Below the pieces are notes generated by a model, which did not search any database, was not told the origin of the DNA, and saw only the letters and a program-made list of their open reading frames with translations. This document shows, piece after piece, positions 12,949-20,040 of a DNA stretch of 25,179 nt. The stretch is from positions 1-25,179 of the IMG/VR virus record IMGVR_UViG_3300030329_003670; one strand, 5' to 3'. Within the stretch, counting starts at the first letter, position 1. Every line of letters starts with the position of its first letter. The position numbers and the translations under genes were made by a program. Origin of the DNA: a virus.

Positions 12949-13230
12949 GTGGATAATGTTAATATCTTGACCAATTGGGATCAGGTTCGTGCGGCGTTAC
13001 CACCCGCTAAGGATGCTGGTCGGAAGGAAAAGCGTGAGCGTGGAGCGTCAAAGCTGTACCGCCGCGCATTGAACTGGGTCACAAACGAGAACCCAAACCA
13101 AGATTATGAAACGCGGTGCAAGCTGGCTCACGAGATTTCGGCGTTAGGTATTTCCATGCCTCGCCTGACTCGTGGTGCGAAAGCTGCTGCAATCTGGCAA
13201 AGGCGTTTAGCGCACAAAAGAGCAGAGTAA
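12949..13230 (+). CDS. Basic hypothetical protein behind the structured leader
   Basis: GTG 12949, with GGAAGGTG nine bases upstream. Encodes 93 residues, very basic (AGRKEKRERGASKLYRRAL, then GAKAAAIWQRRLAHKRAE) with CKLAHEISALGISMPRLT in the middle. The charge and helical C-terminus suggest nucleic acid binding. The leader structure at 12780-12932 may control its translation. Confidence 0.65.
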   Translation: MDNVNILTNWDQVRAALPPAKDAGRKEKRERGASKLYRRALNWVTNENPNQDYETRCKLAHEISALGISMPRLTRGAKAAAIWQRRLAHKRAE

Positions 13231-13250
13231 TATAACGAAAAGGATATATC

Positions 13251-13442
13251 ATGGGTGAAAAACAAATATCATATAAGGTTGGAGGCTCATCATTTGAGCA
13301 TTACGAAATATCGGAAGAATCTTTTTATGGTTCCGTGGCATGGGTTGTGTATCGGGCTGGCTTGGTTGCTGGACTGTTCTCTAGTCAGCTGGACGCCTTT
13401 ACCTATGTTGAGGCAGCCGAAGCGTGGAAGGATATGTTGTGA
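13251..13442 (+). CDS. Hypothetical 63-residue protein
   Basis: AAAAGGATAT precedes ATG 13251. The product contains YEISEESFYGSVAWVVYRAG and a weakly hydrophobic LVAGLFSS segment, then an acidic helical end. Its stop overlaps the GTG of the next gene. Function unknown. Confidence 0.6.
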   Translation: MGEKQISYKVGGSSFEHYEISEESFYGSVAWVVYRAGLVAGLFSSQLDAFTYVEAAEAWKDML

Positions 13443-13717
13443 AAGCGAAAGCAGAAACAATATACCCGTTAGGCGACGGCAAGTACGAGGCTTGTGGGTG
13501 GATAACCTACCCAAAGGGGAGCGTGCTGGAAGGTCAGTCGCAAGAGTGCGTAGTGGACATATTCCGGTCACTAGAAGAGGCAAAGGAAAAGTACCCCGGC
13601 GTCGAGGTATCGGAATACGGCAGGTGCAAGGAGCATCGACCGTCTGTTTCGTTAAACCCGCCCAAGGACTTTGATTACTACGATGCTGGAGAATACTGGA
13701 GCGAAAACGATTACTGA
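13439..13717 (+). CDS. Hypothetical 92-residue protein
   Basis: GTG 13439 overlaps the preceding stop (GTGA), with GGAAGGA upstream. The product is beta-rich at first (AETIYPLGDGKYEACGWITY), then has a helix (SLEEAKEKYPGVEVSEYG) and an acidic aromatic end (FDYYDAGEYWSENDY). The last codons are part of the 35-bp direct repeat shared with 14643-14677. Function unknown. Confidence 0.6.
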   Translation: MKAKAETIYPLGDGKYEACGWITYPKGSVLEGQSQECVVDIFRSLEEAKEKYPGVEVSEYGRCKEHRPSVSLNPPKDFDYYDAGEYWSENDY

Positions 13718-13729
13718 TATGAAATTACG
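13695..13729 (+). repeat. 35-bp direct repeat, copy 1
   Basis: Matches 14643-14677 with one mismatch (A versus C at the sixteenth base). Copy 1 spans the end of the gene at 13439 and the first codons of the gene at 13719. The two copies are used in different reading frames, so protein conservation does not explain the match. A recent partial duplication or recombination is likely. Confidence 0.8.
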
Positions 13730-13808
13730 CGCATTCTTTGATCTAACTTTTTTTGTACTATTTTTTGCTGTAATGTATTTCTTTTACGCATTCACGGACT
13801 TTATATAA
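13719..13808 (+). CDS. 29-residue hydrophobic peptide
   Basis: ATG 13719 lies inside the direct repeat. The peptide is almost one transmembrane helix (residues 6-25, FFDLTFFVLFFAVMYFFYAF) after a basic MKLR. Its coding DNA is markedly more T-rich than neighbours, as hydrophobic Phe codons require. It could be a tiny membrane toxin, a membrane regulator or a chance frame. Confidence 0.4.
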   Translation: MKLRAFFDLTFFVLFFAVMYFFYAFTDFI

Positions 13809-13852
13809 GAATTTTGGTCGCGCTGCTAGGTACGGAGATGAGACTGTAGTTC

Positions 13853-14064
13853 ATGGCAGTCGGCACCGAGCGTGTAGTGCGGCCTTTTAATTTCCATCGG
13901 CGACGGTCGGTGGTCGGAGTGGCTGAATAAGTGCATCCAAGGCACTAAGGCGACAACTGGACAGGCTCAACAGCCTAGTGGCAAAGAGCAGTCTGGGTGG
14001 GTACGAAGTAGGGGAATCAGAAACATTTGATTTGGAACCCGAAAAGTTGCAGGTGAACAAATAA
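13853..14064 (+). pseudogene. Small gene broken by a -1 frameshift
   Basis: Frame one (13853-13930) gives 25 residues, MAVGTERVVRPFNFHRRRS then VVGVAE, ending at TAA. One base back, the frame from 13927 continues for 45 residues (ALRRQLDRLNSLVAKSS, then GYEVGESETFDLEPEKLQVNK) to 14064. The second part has strongly coding-like codons and no good start. Reading GAA ATA for GAATAA would restore one 70-residue protein, so a lost A in a homopolymer is the simplest cause. A real mutation or programmed shift is possible. Function unknown. Confidence 0.5.
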
Positions 14065-14083
14065 TCCTGCCTCCATTTTTTTT
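14049..14083 (+). terminator. Likely Rho-independent terminator
   Basis: GCAGG (14049-14053) pairs CCTGC (14066-14070) around 12 bases, followed five bases later by eight T (14076-14083). It overlaps the end of the frameshifted gene and precedes the next transcription block. The stem is short, so efficiency is uncertain. Confidence 0.45.
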
Positions 14084-14088
14084 CAACT

Positions 14089-14376
14089 ATGGATCACAAA
14101 GAACTCCTAAAGGCATTCAGCGAGGAACAAAAAGCAGAGGAAACTATGGGAACAAATAAAACCAAATCAAAGGTGAGGGCCAAGTCCAAGCGGTCAGCCA
14201 AGCTGGACAACGAGGCAAGGAAGAGGAACCAAAAGAAGGCAATCGTTGCGGAACTTGCTAGGTTCGAGCGCGAAATAAGACGGAACAAGCGAGTGATAGC
14301 AACGTCAAGTGACAGAAGCAGCGCGAAGCTGCGAAGGGCAGTATCTAATTTCAAGCAAGCAATATCAGAAATATGA
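14089..14376 (+). CDS. Highly basic coiled-coil-like protein
   Basis: Encodes 95 residues from ATG 14089; ATG 14146 with AGAGGAAA upstream is a good alternative start. The sequence is Lys/Arg-rich and helical (KSKVRAKSKRSAKL, then ELARFEREIRRNKRVI), suggesting nucleic acid binding or a coiled coil. The stop overlaps the next ATG. Function unknown. Confidence 0.55.
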   Translation: MDHKELLKAFSEEQKAEETMGTNKTKSKVRAKSKRSAKLDNEARKRNQKKAIVAELARFEREIRRNKRVIATSSDRSSAKLRRAVSNFKQAISEI

Positions 14377-14690
14377 CAACAATAAATGACATGGCAGATT
14401 ACATGATGGAGGTCGTCGATAAGGACTTCGACAAAGAGATAGACCATTCCATTCCGCTTAAACCAGACCACAAATATGTTAAGGAATACTATGCCTTCTT
14501 ACAGATGATGTTGGAGGACAAGTTCTATACCGTGTGGGATCTGTTTAGATACGCAAGGCTGGCGGCAACGGATTCCGATTGGCTTCTGAGTGCCACAAAA
14601 TACCCAGCTTTTGACGCTGTTGTTGCACCAGAGTTAATGAAAACTGGAGCGAAAACGCTTACTGATATGAAATTACGGGGGATGATATGA
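14373..14690 (+). CDS. Hypothetical 105-residue protein
   Basis: ATGA overlap with the preceding gene. The product is acidic and helical, with MADYMMEVVDKDFDKEIDHS at the N-terminus and LFRYARLAATDSDWLLSAT in the middle. Its last codons contain copy 2 of the 35-bp repeat. Function unknown. Confidence 0.65.
   Translation: MTTINDMADYMMEVVDKDFDKEIDHSIPLKPDHKYVKEYYAFLQMMLEDKFYTVWDLFRYARLAATDSDWLLSATKYPAFDAVVAPELMKTGAKTLTDMKLRGMI
14643..14677 (+). repeat. 35-bp direct repeat, copy 2
   Basis: Matches 13695-13729 with one mismatch. This copy lies inside the 3' end of the gene at 14373 and encodes TGAKTLTDMKLR there. The copies are 948 bases apart in direct orientation, so recombination between them would remove the genes in between. 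Confidence 0.8.
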
Positions 14691-14905
14691 GTCATTTTTA
14701 TGCAACAATACCAGACTCCGCTCGACGCACCGTGCCGACAGCGAGAGGACACAAGACGACAGGAGTGAGAACTATCGCAGCCAGTTGGAACGGAGCCATT
14801 GAGGTTGAGCTAACCCATGTCGATGGCAAGGACTTGTTCAGCGTGCGTCGTATCCCTTGGAAGGGTAACGGCAGGCGTGAGGACTTAGCGAAAGGTGAAC
14901 TATGA
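14687..14905 (+). CDS. Hypothetical 72-residue beta-rich phage protein
   Basis: ATGA overlap with the gene upstream. The product is beta-rich (GVRTIAASWNGAIEVELTH, then GKDLFSVRRIPWKGNGRR). It looks like a small conserved phage protein of the kind found among MoxR/VWA neighbours, but I cannot name a family. Confidence 0.65.
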   Translation: MSHFYATIPDSARRTVPTARGHKTTGVRTIAASWNGAIEVELTHVDGKDLFSVRRIPWKGNGRREDLAKGEL

Positions 14906-15261
14906 CAATGAGATATACAGACAATAATATACCAGAAAGCAACGACGAGGGCGAGTTAAACCCAGCCATATCGCATCCTGAGTTTGGCGTGATAAAAAAC
15001 GGCAAAGATGTTTACAAGCTCCGCAAGCAACTGGAGAAGGCTCCGGCAAATATACAGACCAGCGCGGCGTTTATGCTGTTGAGAGATACTAACTGGCCCG
15101 TGATGTTAGCCAAATTTGTGGCGGAGGTTGTGGAAAAGGACGAAAAAGCAAAGTACACAAAGAAGCTGGATAGGATAATGAATTTCGTTACGAATGCGCT
15201 GTATTCTAGTGTTCTGGAGGAAGCGCGAAGCGTATCGAGCGATCAGTATAGAAACAACTAA
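14902..15261 (+). CDS. Hypothetical 119-residue protein upstream of the ATPase
   Basis: ATGA overlap with the previous stop. The N-terminus is acidic and probably disordered; the rest is helical (DVYKLRKQLEKAPANIQTSA, then LAKFVAEVVEKDEKAKYTKK). It lies just before the AAA+ ATPase gene and may be part of that system. No family was recognised. Confidence 0.65.
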   Translation: MTMRYTDNNIPESNDEGELNPAISHPEFGVIKNGKDVYKLRKQLEKAPANIQTSAAFMLLRDTNWPVMLAKFVAEVVEKDEKAKYTKKLDRIMNFVTNALYSSVLEEARSVSSDQYRNN

Positions 15262-15270
15262 CTTGGAATC

Positions 15271-16836
15271 ATGTCAACAACAACAACAACAAGCGAACTT
15301 GGCCAAGCGGTCAAGATTATGTTCGAGGATATAACACCTGTACAACAGGCGAAGGTGTTGACCTATCTGAACACGAGTGCCGGTCTCAATGAGTCCCACA
15401 AGACCATTGACGATGCGGTTGACGCGGTGGAAGGGCAGTCATGTTCGGAAGAGCGACTGAAGACTGCCATCATTGCGATGCGGGACGGCGAATACAGGCA
15501 TCTGAACGTTCCGGGTCAGCACCTCCCCTCAGCAGCAGTGGTGAGCCAGATTGAAGAAGGGGAAAGCCGGCCCCGGTCAACCACAGTTGAAGTGAGCAAA
15601 CCAGAGCCGGCAGCGGTATCAGCAACAACAACGTCAGAAACGGTAATGCCCTCTCCCTCTCGTGGCAAGTCAAAGCGACAAGGGATGCAGGAGATGTGGG
15701 AATCCATGCAGGAAGCCATGTCTCAGGATGAGGAAGAAGTAGAGACGATTGCTAATCGCATATTTGAAGAGAGATTTAAGCCCGCATTAGTTGAGGCTAT
15801 GAACAACGGCTGCTTCCCTGACAAGCGCATTCAAGAGATGATCGACAGCACTCCGCCGAAGACCGATGACCAGAAGCTGCGCGTGTTGATAGACGAATCA
15901 TTTAGGGATGGCGTTGGCAAGGTTGTCGCAACAGAGGTAAAGGATGGAACTAAGGTGGTGCTACCACCGCTGGAACCAGCGTGTCCATATTTTGTCGAGA
16001 CTCCCATTGTTAAGGCGATTGAGTACCACATTGACAGCGGTCAGCACATCTATGTTGACGGCCCGTCCGGTGCTGGGAAGACCTACCCAATTGAGCAAGC
16101 CTTGCGTCGAAGAGGGAAGCGGTATGTTAAGGTTAATTTCGCTGACGGCATTAGGTTGTCTGACCTAACAACCAAGCAGGAGATCATCGTTCAAGACGGA
16201 AAGACTCAGACTAAGTACGTCGATGGCATCCTTCCCTTCTGCATGAGGCACGGCCTGCCATTGCTCGGCGACGAAGTGGATCAGCTTCAGCCAGAGACCA
16301 CCTCAATAATGAACCCAACGATGGACAAGTACCCCGGCGAGCTGCTTCTTCCCGGTAGCGGGGAACGAGTGACGGCATCTCCCGGCTTTTGGGTAGCACT
16401 AACAGGCAACTGTCTTACGGACGAGACAGGGCTGTACTCAGGGTACAAATCAAGTAATGCGCTTACCAACAGGTGTGCCGGACTGAAGGCCACCTACTTG
16501 GAGAAGAAGGACGAGTCCAACATTCTGGAGGCGGACGGTCTCGACAAGACTGAGGCTAGGATGATCGTGAACGTGATGCATATTCTGCGAGATCTTTACT
16601 CAAATGGCGGTGCGGTTTCGCAGGCTCCGTCTACCAGACAGGCGGTCAGGATTAGTAGATACATACAAGGCAAGGATGTGTTAGGTAAGAGCAATCCCAA
16701 CCTTCCTCCTTTAAGCAGGGATGATGCGTGGCACTACGCCTACTTCAACTTCCTGCCCAAGGCAGAGTACTCCGAGGCGTTAAAGAAATGCCAAGTTGAG
16801 GACACCTCTCTAAACGAAAGGAAATTTAAGGCATGA
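15271..16836 (+). CDS. MoxR/CobS-like AAA+ ATPase
   Basis: Encodes 521 residues. The N-terminal 230 or so are low-complexity and helical. The AAA+ core follows: Walker A DGPSGAGKTY near 262-271, FADGIRLSDLTTKQ, then PLLGDEVDQL (Walker B) near 330-340, and ALTGNCLTDETGLYSGYKSS, NALTNRC with sensor-like residues. This is the layout of MoxR and cobaltochelatase CobS-like ATPases, which remodel complexes together with a VWA-domain partner. The partner gene follows with a 4-base overlap. The start codon is followed by six CAA repeats (15275-15292). Confidence 0.85.
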   Translation: MSTTTTTSELGQAVKIMFEDITPVQQAKVLTYLNTSAGLNESHKTIDDAVDAVEGQSCSEERLKTAIIAMRDGEYRHLNVPGQHLPSAAVVSQIEEGESRPRSTTVEVSKPEPAAVSATTTSETVMPSPSRGKSKRQGMQEMWESMQEAMSQDEEEVETIANRIFEERFKPALVEAMNNGCFPDKRIQEMIDSTPPKTDDQKLRVLIDESFRDGVGKVVATEVKDGTKVVLPPLEPACPYFVETPIVKAIEYHIDSGQHIYVDGPSGAGKTYPIEQALRRRGKRYVKVNFADGIRLSDLTTKQEIIVQDGKTQTKYVDGILPFCMRHGLPLLGDEVDQLQPETTSIMNPTMDKYPGELLLPGSGERVTASPGFWVALTGNCLTDETGLYSGYKSSNALTNRCAGLKATYLEKKDESNILEADGLDKTEARMIVNVMHILRDLYSNGGAVSQAPSTRQAVRISRYIQGKDVLGKSNPNLPPLSRDDAWHYAYFNFLPKAEYSEALKKCQVEDTSLNERKFKA

Positions 16837-18032
16837 GAACATACAGGTTAACAAAAGTAGCAGCGGTAGCCATCGTTGACAGGTTCGCCCGCGAGGTGAA
16901 GCAAGGGAGGACGTTCCTTGAGGCGTCTGAAGCCTTACTTAAAAGCCCTAGCGACAGGACGCGGAACCTAACCAAGCGATTGCTTACGTCTCAAAAGGTG
17001 AGGGCCAAGGTGGTTGTGGTTCTGAACGGAGGGATCACGCCGAAGCTAAGGTGCTATCCCGTCCCGGTCTCAAATGTGTGGGACTTGGTAACAGGGCAAT
17101 GTAATAAGCACTGGTATCAATCCAGACACGCAGGTGTGTGCGGGTACTACGATATTGAAACTGTTTGGATTGCGGTATGCGCGGAATACGGACTGCAAAT
17201 GCCGGTCAACAGGCCGAAGTCGCAAGGCGGATCAGGTGGGGACGGAGACGCTACGAACATAATAGTGGAAGGTATCCCCCATGTGGACAACAACCCGCAC
17301 TACTGCGTGGCCAAGCCTTACAAGACCTGCAAAGAGCAGGCGTTCACGGCCCAACTAATGAACAAGCTTAGGCAGTTAGTGTCGGTGCATCAGAAGCGAA
17401 AGTACAAGAGGGACACGGACGACGGATTCGTAGATCAAGACAGGCTCGTTGACGTTGTGCGGGGAACCAACCTTGATACCGTCCGAGAGTACCCGCATCG
17501 GGGTCAGCGAATAGATGCAGCTGTTCAGATGTTTGTGGATTGCAGCGGGAGCATGGACGGTGCAGGGGGAGATCAGGAAACAGCGTGTGCCTTAGCTTTG
17601 GCGTTAGGTAAGAGTTTCCAACGGCTTCGAGTGCCGCTGTCAATTGTGGCGTTCGATAGCAGCCCGCTGTTGGTCAAGGGATGGGATGATAAGGTTGAGA
17701 ACACCAAGGTTGACAGGCTTTATGGAGGCGGAGGGACGCACCTTCCCTTGGCAATGGAGCAGTGCCTTCCCTACCTGCTAAAGCGAAGGGAGAGTCGAAA
17801 GATTCAGGTTGTCCTGACTGATGGAGCAATAGGTAAGCCGAACAGTTGGTGGCAAAGGGTGAAGGAACACAGGATGAACAAGGGTTACGAGTGCTACGGC
17901 TTCGGAATTAGGGCGTGCATAGAGCCGGGATACTTTGACGGCCAGATCGACTACCTAACAGGAGACACAATGATATCCGTTGTTAGTCGGGAGGTCGGGA
18001 ACATATTGATACACAAACCCATGACTAAATAG
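16833..18032 (+). CDS. VWA-domain (CobT-like) partner of the AAA+ ATPase
   Basis: Encodes 399 residues. The first 200 or so form a domain of unknown type with a Gly/Asp-rich linker (QGGSGGDGD). The von Willebrand A domain begins near 230 with VDCSGSMDGAG (MIDAS DxSxS), then GGGGTHLPLAME with the MIDAS Thr near 300, and VVLTDGAIG near 325-333 with the third MIDAS Asp. All metal-site positions are present, so it probably binds Mg2+ and a partner. The adjacent AAA+ gene makes a MoxR-VWA or CobS-CobT-like pair. The phage role is unknown; protein-complex remodelling is inferred. Confidence 0.85.
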   Translation: MRTYRLTKVAAVAIVDRFAREVKQGRTFLEASEALLKSPSDRTRNLTKRLLTSQKVRAKVVVVLNGGITPKLRCYPVPVSNVWDLVTGQCNKHWYQSRHAGVCGYYDIETVWIAVCAEYGLQMPVNRPKSQGGSGGDGDATNIIVEGIPHVDNNPHYCVAKPYKTCKEQAFTAQLMNKLRQLVSVHQKRKYKRDTDDGFVDQDRLVDVVRGTNLDTVREYPHRGQRIDAAVQMFVDCSGSMDGAGGDQETACALALALGKSFQRLRVPLSIVAFDSSPLLVKGWDDKVENTKVDRLYGGGGTHLPLAMEQCLPYLLKRRESRKIQVVLTDGAIGKPNSWWQRVKEHRMNKGYECYGFGIRACIEPGYFDGQIDYLTGDTMISVVSREVGNILIHKPMTK

Positions 18033-18055
18033 TCATACTACATGAATAAAAAGTA

Positions 18056-18403
18056 ATGAATCAGCGCAACTATAACACGGCCAGCTACTACTCTCACGGC
18101 AGAGGAAGAAGCTGGAACGCAGAGGAAGCCGAGCAATACGGAAGGCATCCAAGGACAAGGGCAGCGGAAAGACTAGGCGTAAGCGTTAAAGCTTTTCGGG
18201 CAGGGTGCATAGCGTGTGAGTACGTGGCCACCGAGTGGCATCATGTCGGGAAGTTCGCATCAGCAGTGACCTACTATGACACTGAGGAACTGAAAGCTGA
18301 CCCAAGGTTTTGGAAGGGGTGCGCCGAGGCGTACAAGTCCAAGGCAAAGAAAAATCAAATGAACATGAACGCGGTAAACGCAAAGGAGAGGGCGAAAGCA
18401 TGA
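18056..18403 (+). CDS. Hypothetical 115-residue protein with Cys/His cluster
   Basis: The N-terminus has many Tyr, Ser and Asn. A helix-turn-helix-like stretch (TRAAERLGVSVKAFRAG) leads into CIACEYVATEWHHVGKF, where CxxC and HH could bind a metal. The TRAAERLGVS part resembles the DNA-reading half of small phage HTH proteins. The tail is Lys/Asn-rich. A regulatory role is possible but unproven. Confidence 0.6.
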   Translation: MNQRNYNTASYYSHGRGRSWNAEEAEQYGRHPRTRAAERLGVSVKAFRAGCIACEYVATEWHHVGKFASAVTYYDTEELKADPRFWKGCAEAYKSKAKKNQMNMNAVNAKERAKA

Positions 18404-18540
18404 AAAAAACACCAGCCATGAAGGAGATTTTGAAAATAATCAAAAAGTTGGACGAGCTTCCGCCGGATCACGAGCCAGAATGCGATGATCTATGGGAGGC
18501 GTTGCGCTCGATAGAACGAATTGCGTTGTATTCAAGATAA
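18400..18540 (+). CDS. Hypothetical 46-residue acidic protein
   Basis: ATGA overlap with the upstream stop and GGAGAGGG nine bases upstream support the start at 18400. The product is helical (MKKTPAMKEILKIIKKLDEL, then DDLWEALRSIERIAL). No family was recognised. Confidence 0.6.
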   Translation: MKKTPAMKEILKIIKKLDELPPDHEPECDDLWEALRSIERIALYSR

Positions 18541-18546
18541 GGTAGT

Positions 18547-18687
18547 ATGAACTGGATAAGCATGACGCTATGGATTGAAGGCCCGATAACAGCAGAGGTG
18601 ACAGCGATGTGGGTGCAGGGATACTTCATAATCACAGGGCTAGGGGTTATCGCCCGCTGGCTGAAGGTGAAACGCAAATGCAAATAG
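18547..18687 (+). CDS. 46-residue membrane peptide
   Basis: One hydrophobic segment (MWVQGYFIITGLGVIARW, about 21-38) followed by a basic end (LKVKRKCK), giving a likely N-out, C-in single-pass protein. It overlaps the start of the next gene by 10 bases. Function unknown. Confidence 0.5.
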   Translation: MNWISMTLWIEGPITAEVTAMWVQGYFIITGLGVIARWLKVKRKCK

Positions 18688-19103
18688 GAAAGACAAACAA
18701 ACTAGAAAAGGTAGTTAGCAAAGACGCCACGAGAATTAATGAAAGGATGAGAAAGCTGAACAAAAAAATGAGCAACAAGCAAAGCAAAGATGTGAAGGAC
18801 GCAATCAAGGAAGTGGCGTTGAATCTCGACAATCCGGCAAGTCAAATAAGAATCAAGCTCGACCTAATGGAATGCTCGTACTTAATAAAGGCAATCAACC
18901 ATTACCAAAAGAACATTGACGAAATAATTGATGCTCATTTGGAGAAAACATGGAGTGAGAATAAGGAGATGGCAGAGGGTGCAGACCGGGAGAAGGTGAG
19001 TGTTATTATGAAGTTGGGTGGGGTTGCGAGTATGGATTGCATACGTAAACAGGTTGAACGAAAGGTAAAGAAGAAAGGGTGGTTTGATGACGACGAAGAT
19101 TAG
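18678..19103 (+). CDS. Hypothetical 141-residue helical protein
   Basis: ATG 18678 overlaps the end of the small membrane-peptide gene. The product is charged and helical: KDATRINERMRKLNKKMSNK early, LMECSYLIKAINHYQKNID in the middle, and an acidic end (KKKGWFDDDED). Coiled-coil formation is likely. Function unknown. Confidence 0.65.
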   Translation: MQIGKTNKLEKVVSKDATRINERMRKLNKKMSNKQSKDVKDAIKEVALNLDNPASQIRIKLDLMECSYLIKAINHYQKNIDEIIDAHLEKTWSENKEMAEGADREKVSVIMKLGGVASMDCIRKQVERKVKKKGWFDDDED

Positions 19104-19215
19104 ATCGACGGTTAAATGGAACACAGGGACAAGGGTTCACAAGCCCGCGAAGGGTAAGGGATCATACAAAAGAAAGGAAAAGAATGAGGTGCGAGAGCGT
19201 GTACGAACTAATTAA
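19087..19215 (+). CDS. ArfA-like alternative ribosome-rescue peptide
   Basis: Encodes 42 residues from ATG 19087, overlapping the previous gene by 17 bases. The central VHKPAKGKGSYKRKEKNEV matches the conserved KGKGSYxRK core of ArfA. ArfA binds ribosomes stalled without a stop codon and recruits release factor RF2. The host protein is longer (about 55-72 residues), so only the basic core region is present here. It overlaps the next gene by 32 bases. Confidence 0.5.
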   Translation: MTTKIRSTVKWNTGTRVHKPAKGKGSYKRKEKNEVRERVRTN

Positions 19216-19450
19216 AATATATATATTCTCAATGCCATACTGCATCGGGTTGATGCTGTGGAACACAGTTACGTTTCAGCCTGCAAACGGAGTGTTCTCT
19301 GTTGCGTTATATTTATGCAGCCAATTCTTCGGCAAAGTGTCGGTGTATAGGGACGCGGAGGTTATATACCTCTTCAATGACGAGAAGGACTTAATCAAAT
19401 CAATGACTGAATATGTCAAAGAGGTTAATGAAGAGGCGGGAGCGGCATGA
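19184..19450 (+). CDS. Hypothetical membrane-associated 88-residue protein
   Basis: The N-terminal half is hydrophobic (LIKIYIFSMPYCIGLMLWNTV, then VFSVALYLCSQFF), possibly two membrane segments. The C-terminal half is acidic and helical (DEKDLIKSMTEYVKEVNEE). GAAAGGAAAAGA precedes ATG 19184. Function unknown. Confidence 0.6.
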   Translation: MRCESVYELIKIYIFSMPYCIGLMLWNTVTFQPANGVFSVALYLCSQFFGKVSVYRDAEVIYLFNDEKDLIKSMTEYVKEVNEEAGAA

Positions 19451-19562
19451 GTTAGACCAAGGGCAGCTGATGCTTGCTGAAGTAATGAAGGACAGGTTGA
19501 TGAGCCAAAAGGAACTGATCGAAGCAATAACAAAACTAAAGAAAGAACTATGGAAGAACTGA
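19428..19562 (+). CDS. Hypothetical 44-residue helical peptide
   Basis: Overlaps the previous gene by 23 bases and the next by 13. It is a charged helix (MKRRERHELDQGQLMLAEVM, then QKELIEAITKLKKELW) with heptad-like spacing, so a coiled coil is likely. It fills a gap that otherwise has no gene. Confidence 0.5.
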   Translation: MKRRERHELDQGQLMLAEVMKDRLMSQKELIEAITKLKKELWKN

Positions 19563-19738
19563 TATTCAACCCCGACGTTGTGTTAACTGAAAAGGAACTG
19601 GATCAAGTAGATCCGCCTCCCAAGAGTGGCAGCTTTGCCTACAAGATAGATGAGATAATGGGTGATCCCACCGAAGAGGAGCTGGATGAGTTTTTTGATT
19701 GGGACATGGGGTCGTCTAGCGTGAGGGTAAGACCATGA
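19550..19738 (+). CDS. Hypothetical 62-residue acidic protein
   Basis: Strongly acidic (EELDEFFDWDMGSS near the end) with VLTEKELDQVDPPPKSG at the start. Acidic small phage proteins can mimic DNA or inhibit host enzymes, but nothing here proves that. Its stop overlaps the next ATG (ATGA). Confidence 0.55.
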   Translation: MEELIFNPDVVLTEKELDQVDPPPKSGSFAYKIDEIMGDPTEEELDEFFDWDMGSSSVRVRP

Positions 19739-20040
19739 TCGACGTGTTCAGGCTGGCTGCGCTACGCAGGGGGATAAAGCTGGAGATGCTGGGCATGAAG
19801 AGGTCAGGCGGTAGGCGATCTAGCTACGCAATAGTGAAGAGCGAGCTAGGTTTTAAGGGCAATAGGAAGCGGGTGCTAGAGCAACTCGAAGACTATATGA
19901 GAATGTTAAGAGGGAAACTAGAAGAAGACGAATCAGGAATAGAAAATGAGTACAACAACAACAACAAAAAAACCAACGAGCCTAGACAGTATACTAGGGA
20001 CAATAAAAAAGAACGCACCACCCAAGACGGCAAGCGGTAA
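19735..20040 (+). CDS. Hypothetical basic 101-residue protein
   Basis: ATGA overlap with the upstream gene. The first 60 residues look structured and basic (LAALRRGIKLEMLGMKRSG, then KSELGFKGNRKRVLEQLEDY). The last 32 overlap the next gene and include Asn from the ACA repeat. The long 95-base overlap is unusual here; the frame is open but the tail may be shaped by the other gene. Confidence 0.55.
   Translation: MIDVFRLAALRRGIKLEMLGMKRSGGRRSSYAIVKSELGFKGNRKRVLEQLEDYMRMLRGKLEEDESGIENEYNNNNKKTNEPRQYTRDNKKERTTQDGKR

Noticed and set aside
13861-13890. tracrRNA-like GGCACCGAG followed by a T-rich stretch
   Set aside because: Only nine bases resemble a Cas9 guide scaffold; no repeat array, cas gene or anti-repeat is present, and the region has a coding frame.
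13816-13893. Small RNA or terminator hairpin GGTCGCGCT/AGTGCGGCC followed by TTTTAATTT
   Set aside because: The pairing is real (nine pairs with two wobbles) but has a 51-base loop and overlaps the start of a coding-like frame at 13853, so it is not called separately.
13930-13946. tRNA anticodon-like arm AGTGC-ATCCAAG-GCACT with anticodon CCA
   Set aside because: No T arm with TTCGA-type loop, no matching acceptor stem and no D arm were found around it; the DNA is better read as protein coding.
16287-16493. Minus-strand frames under the ATPase and VWA genes
   Set aside because: They lie opposite strongly conserved coding motifs and have Cys/Arg/Ser-rich shadow composition.
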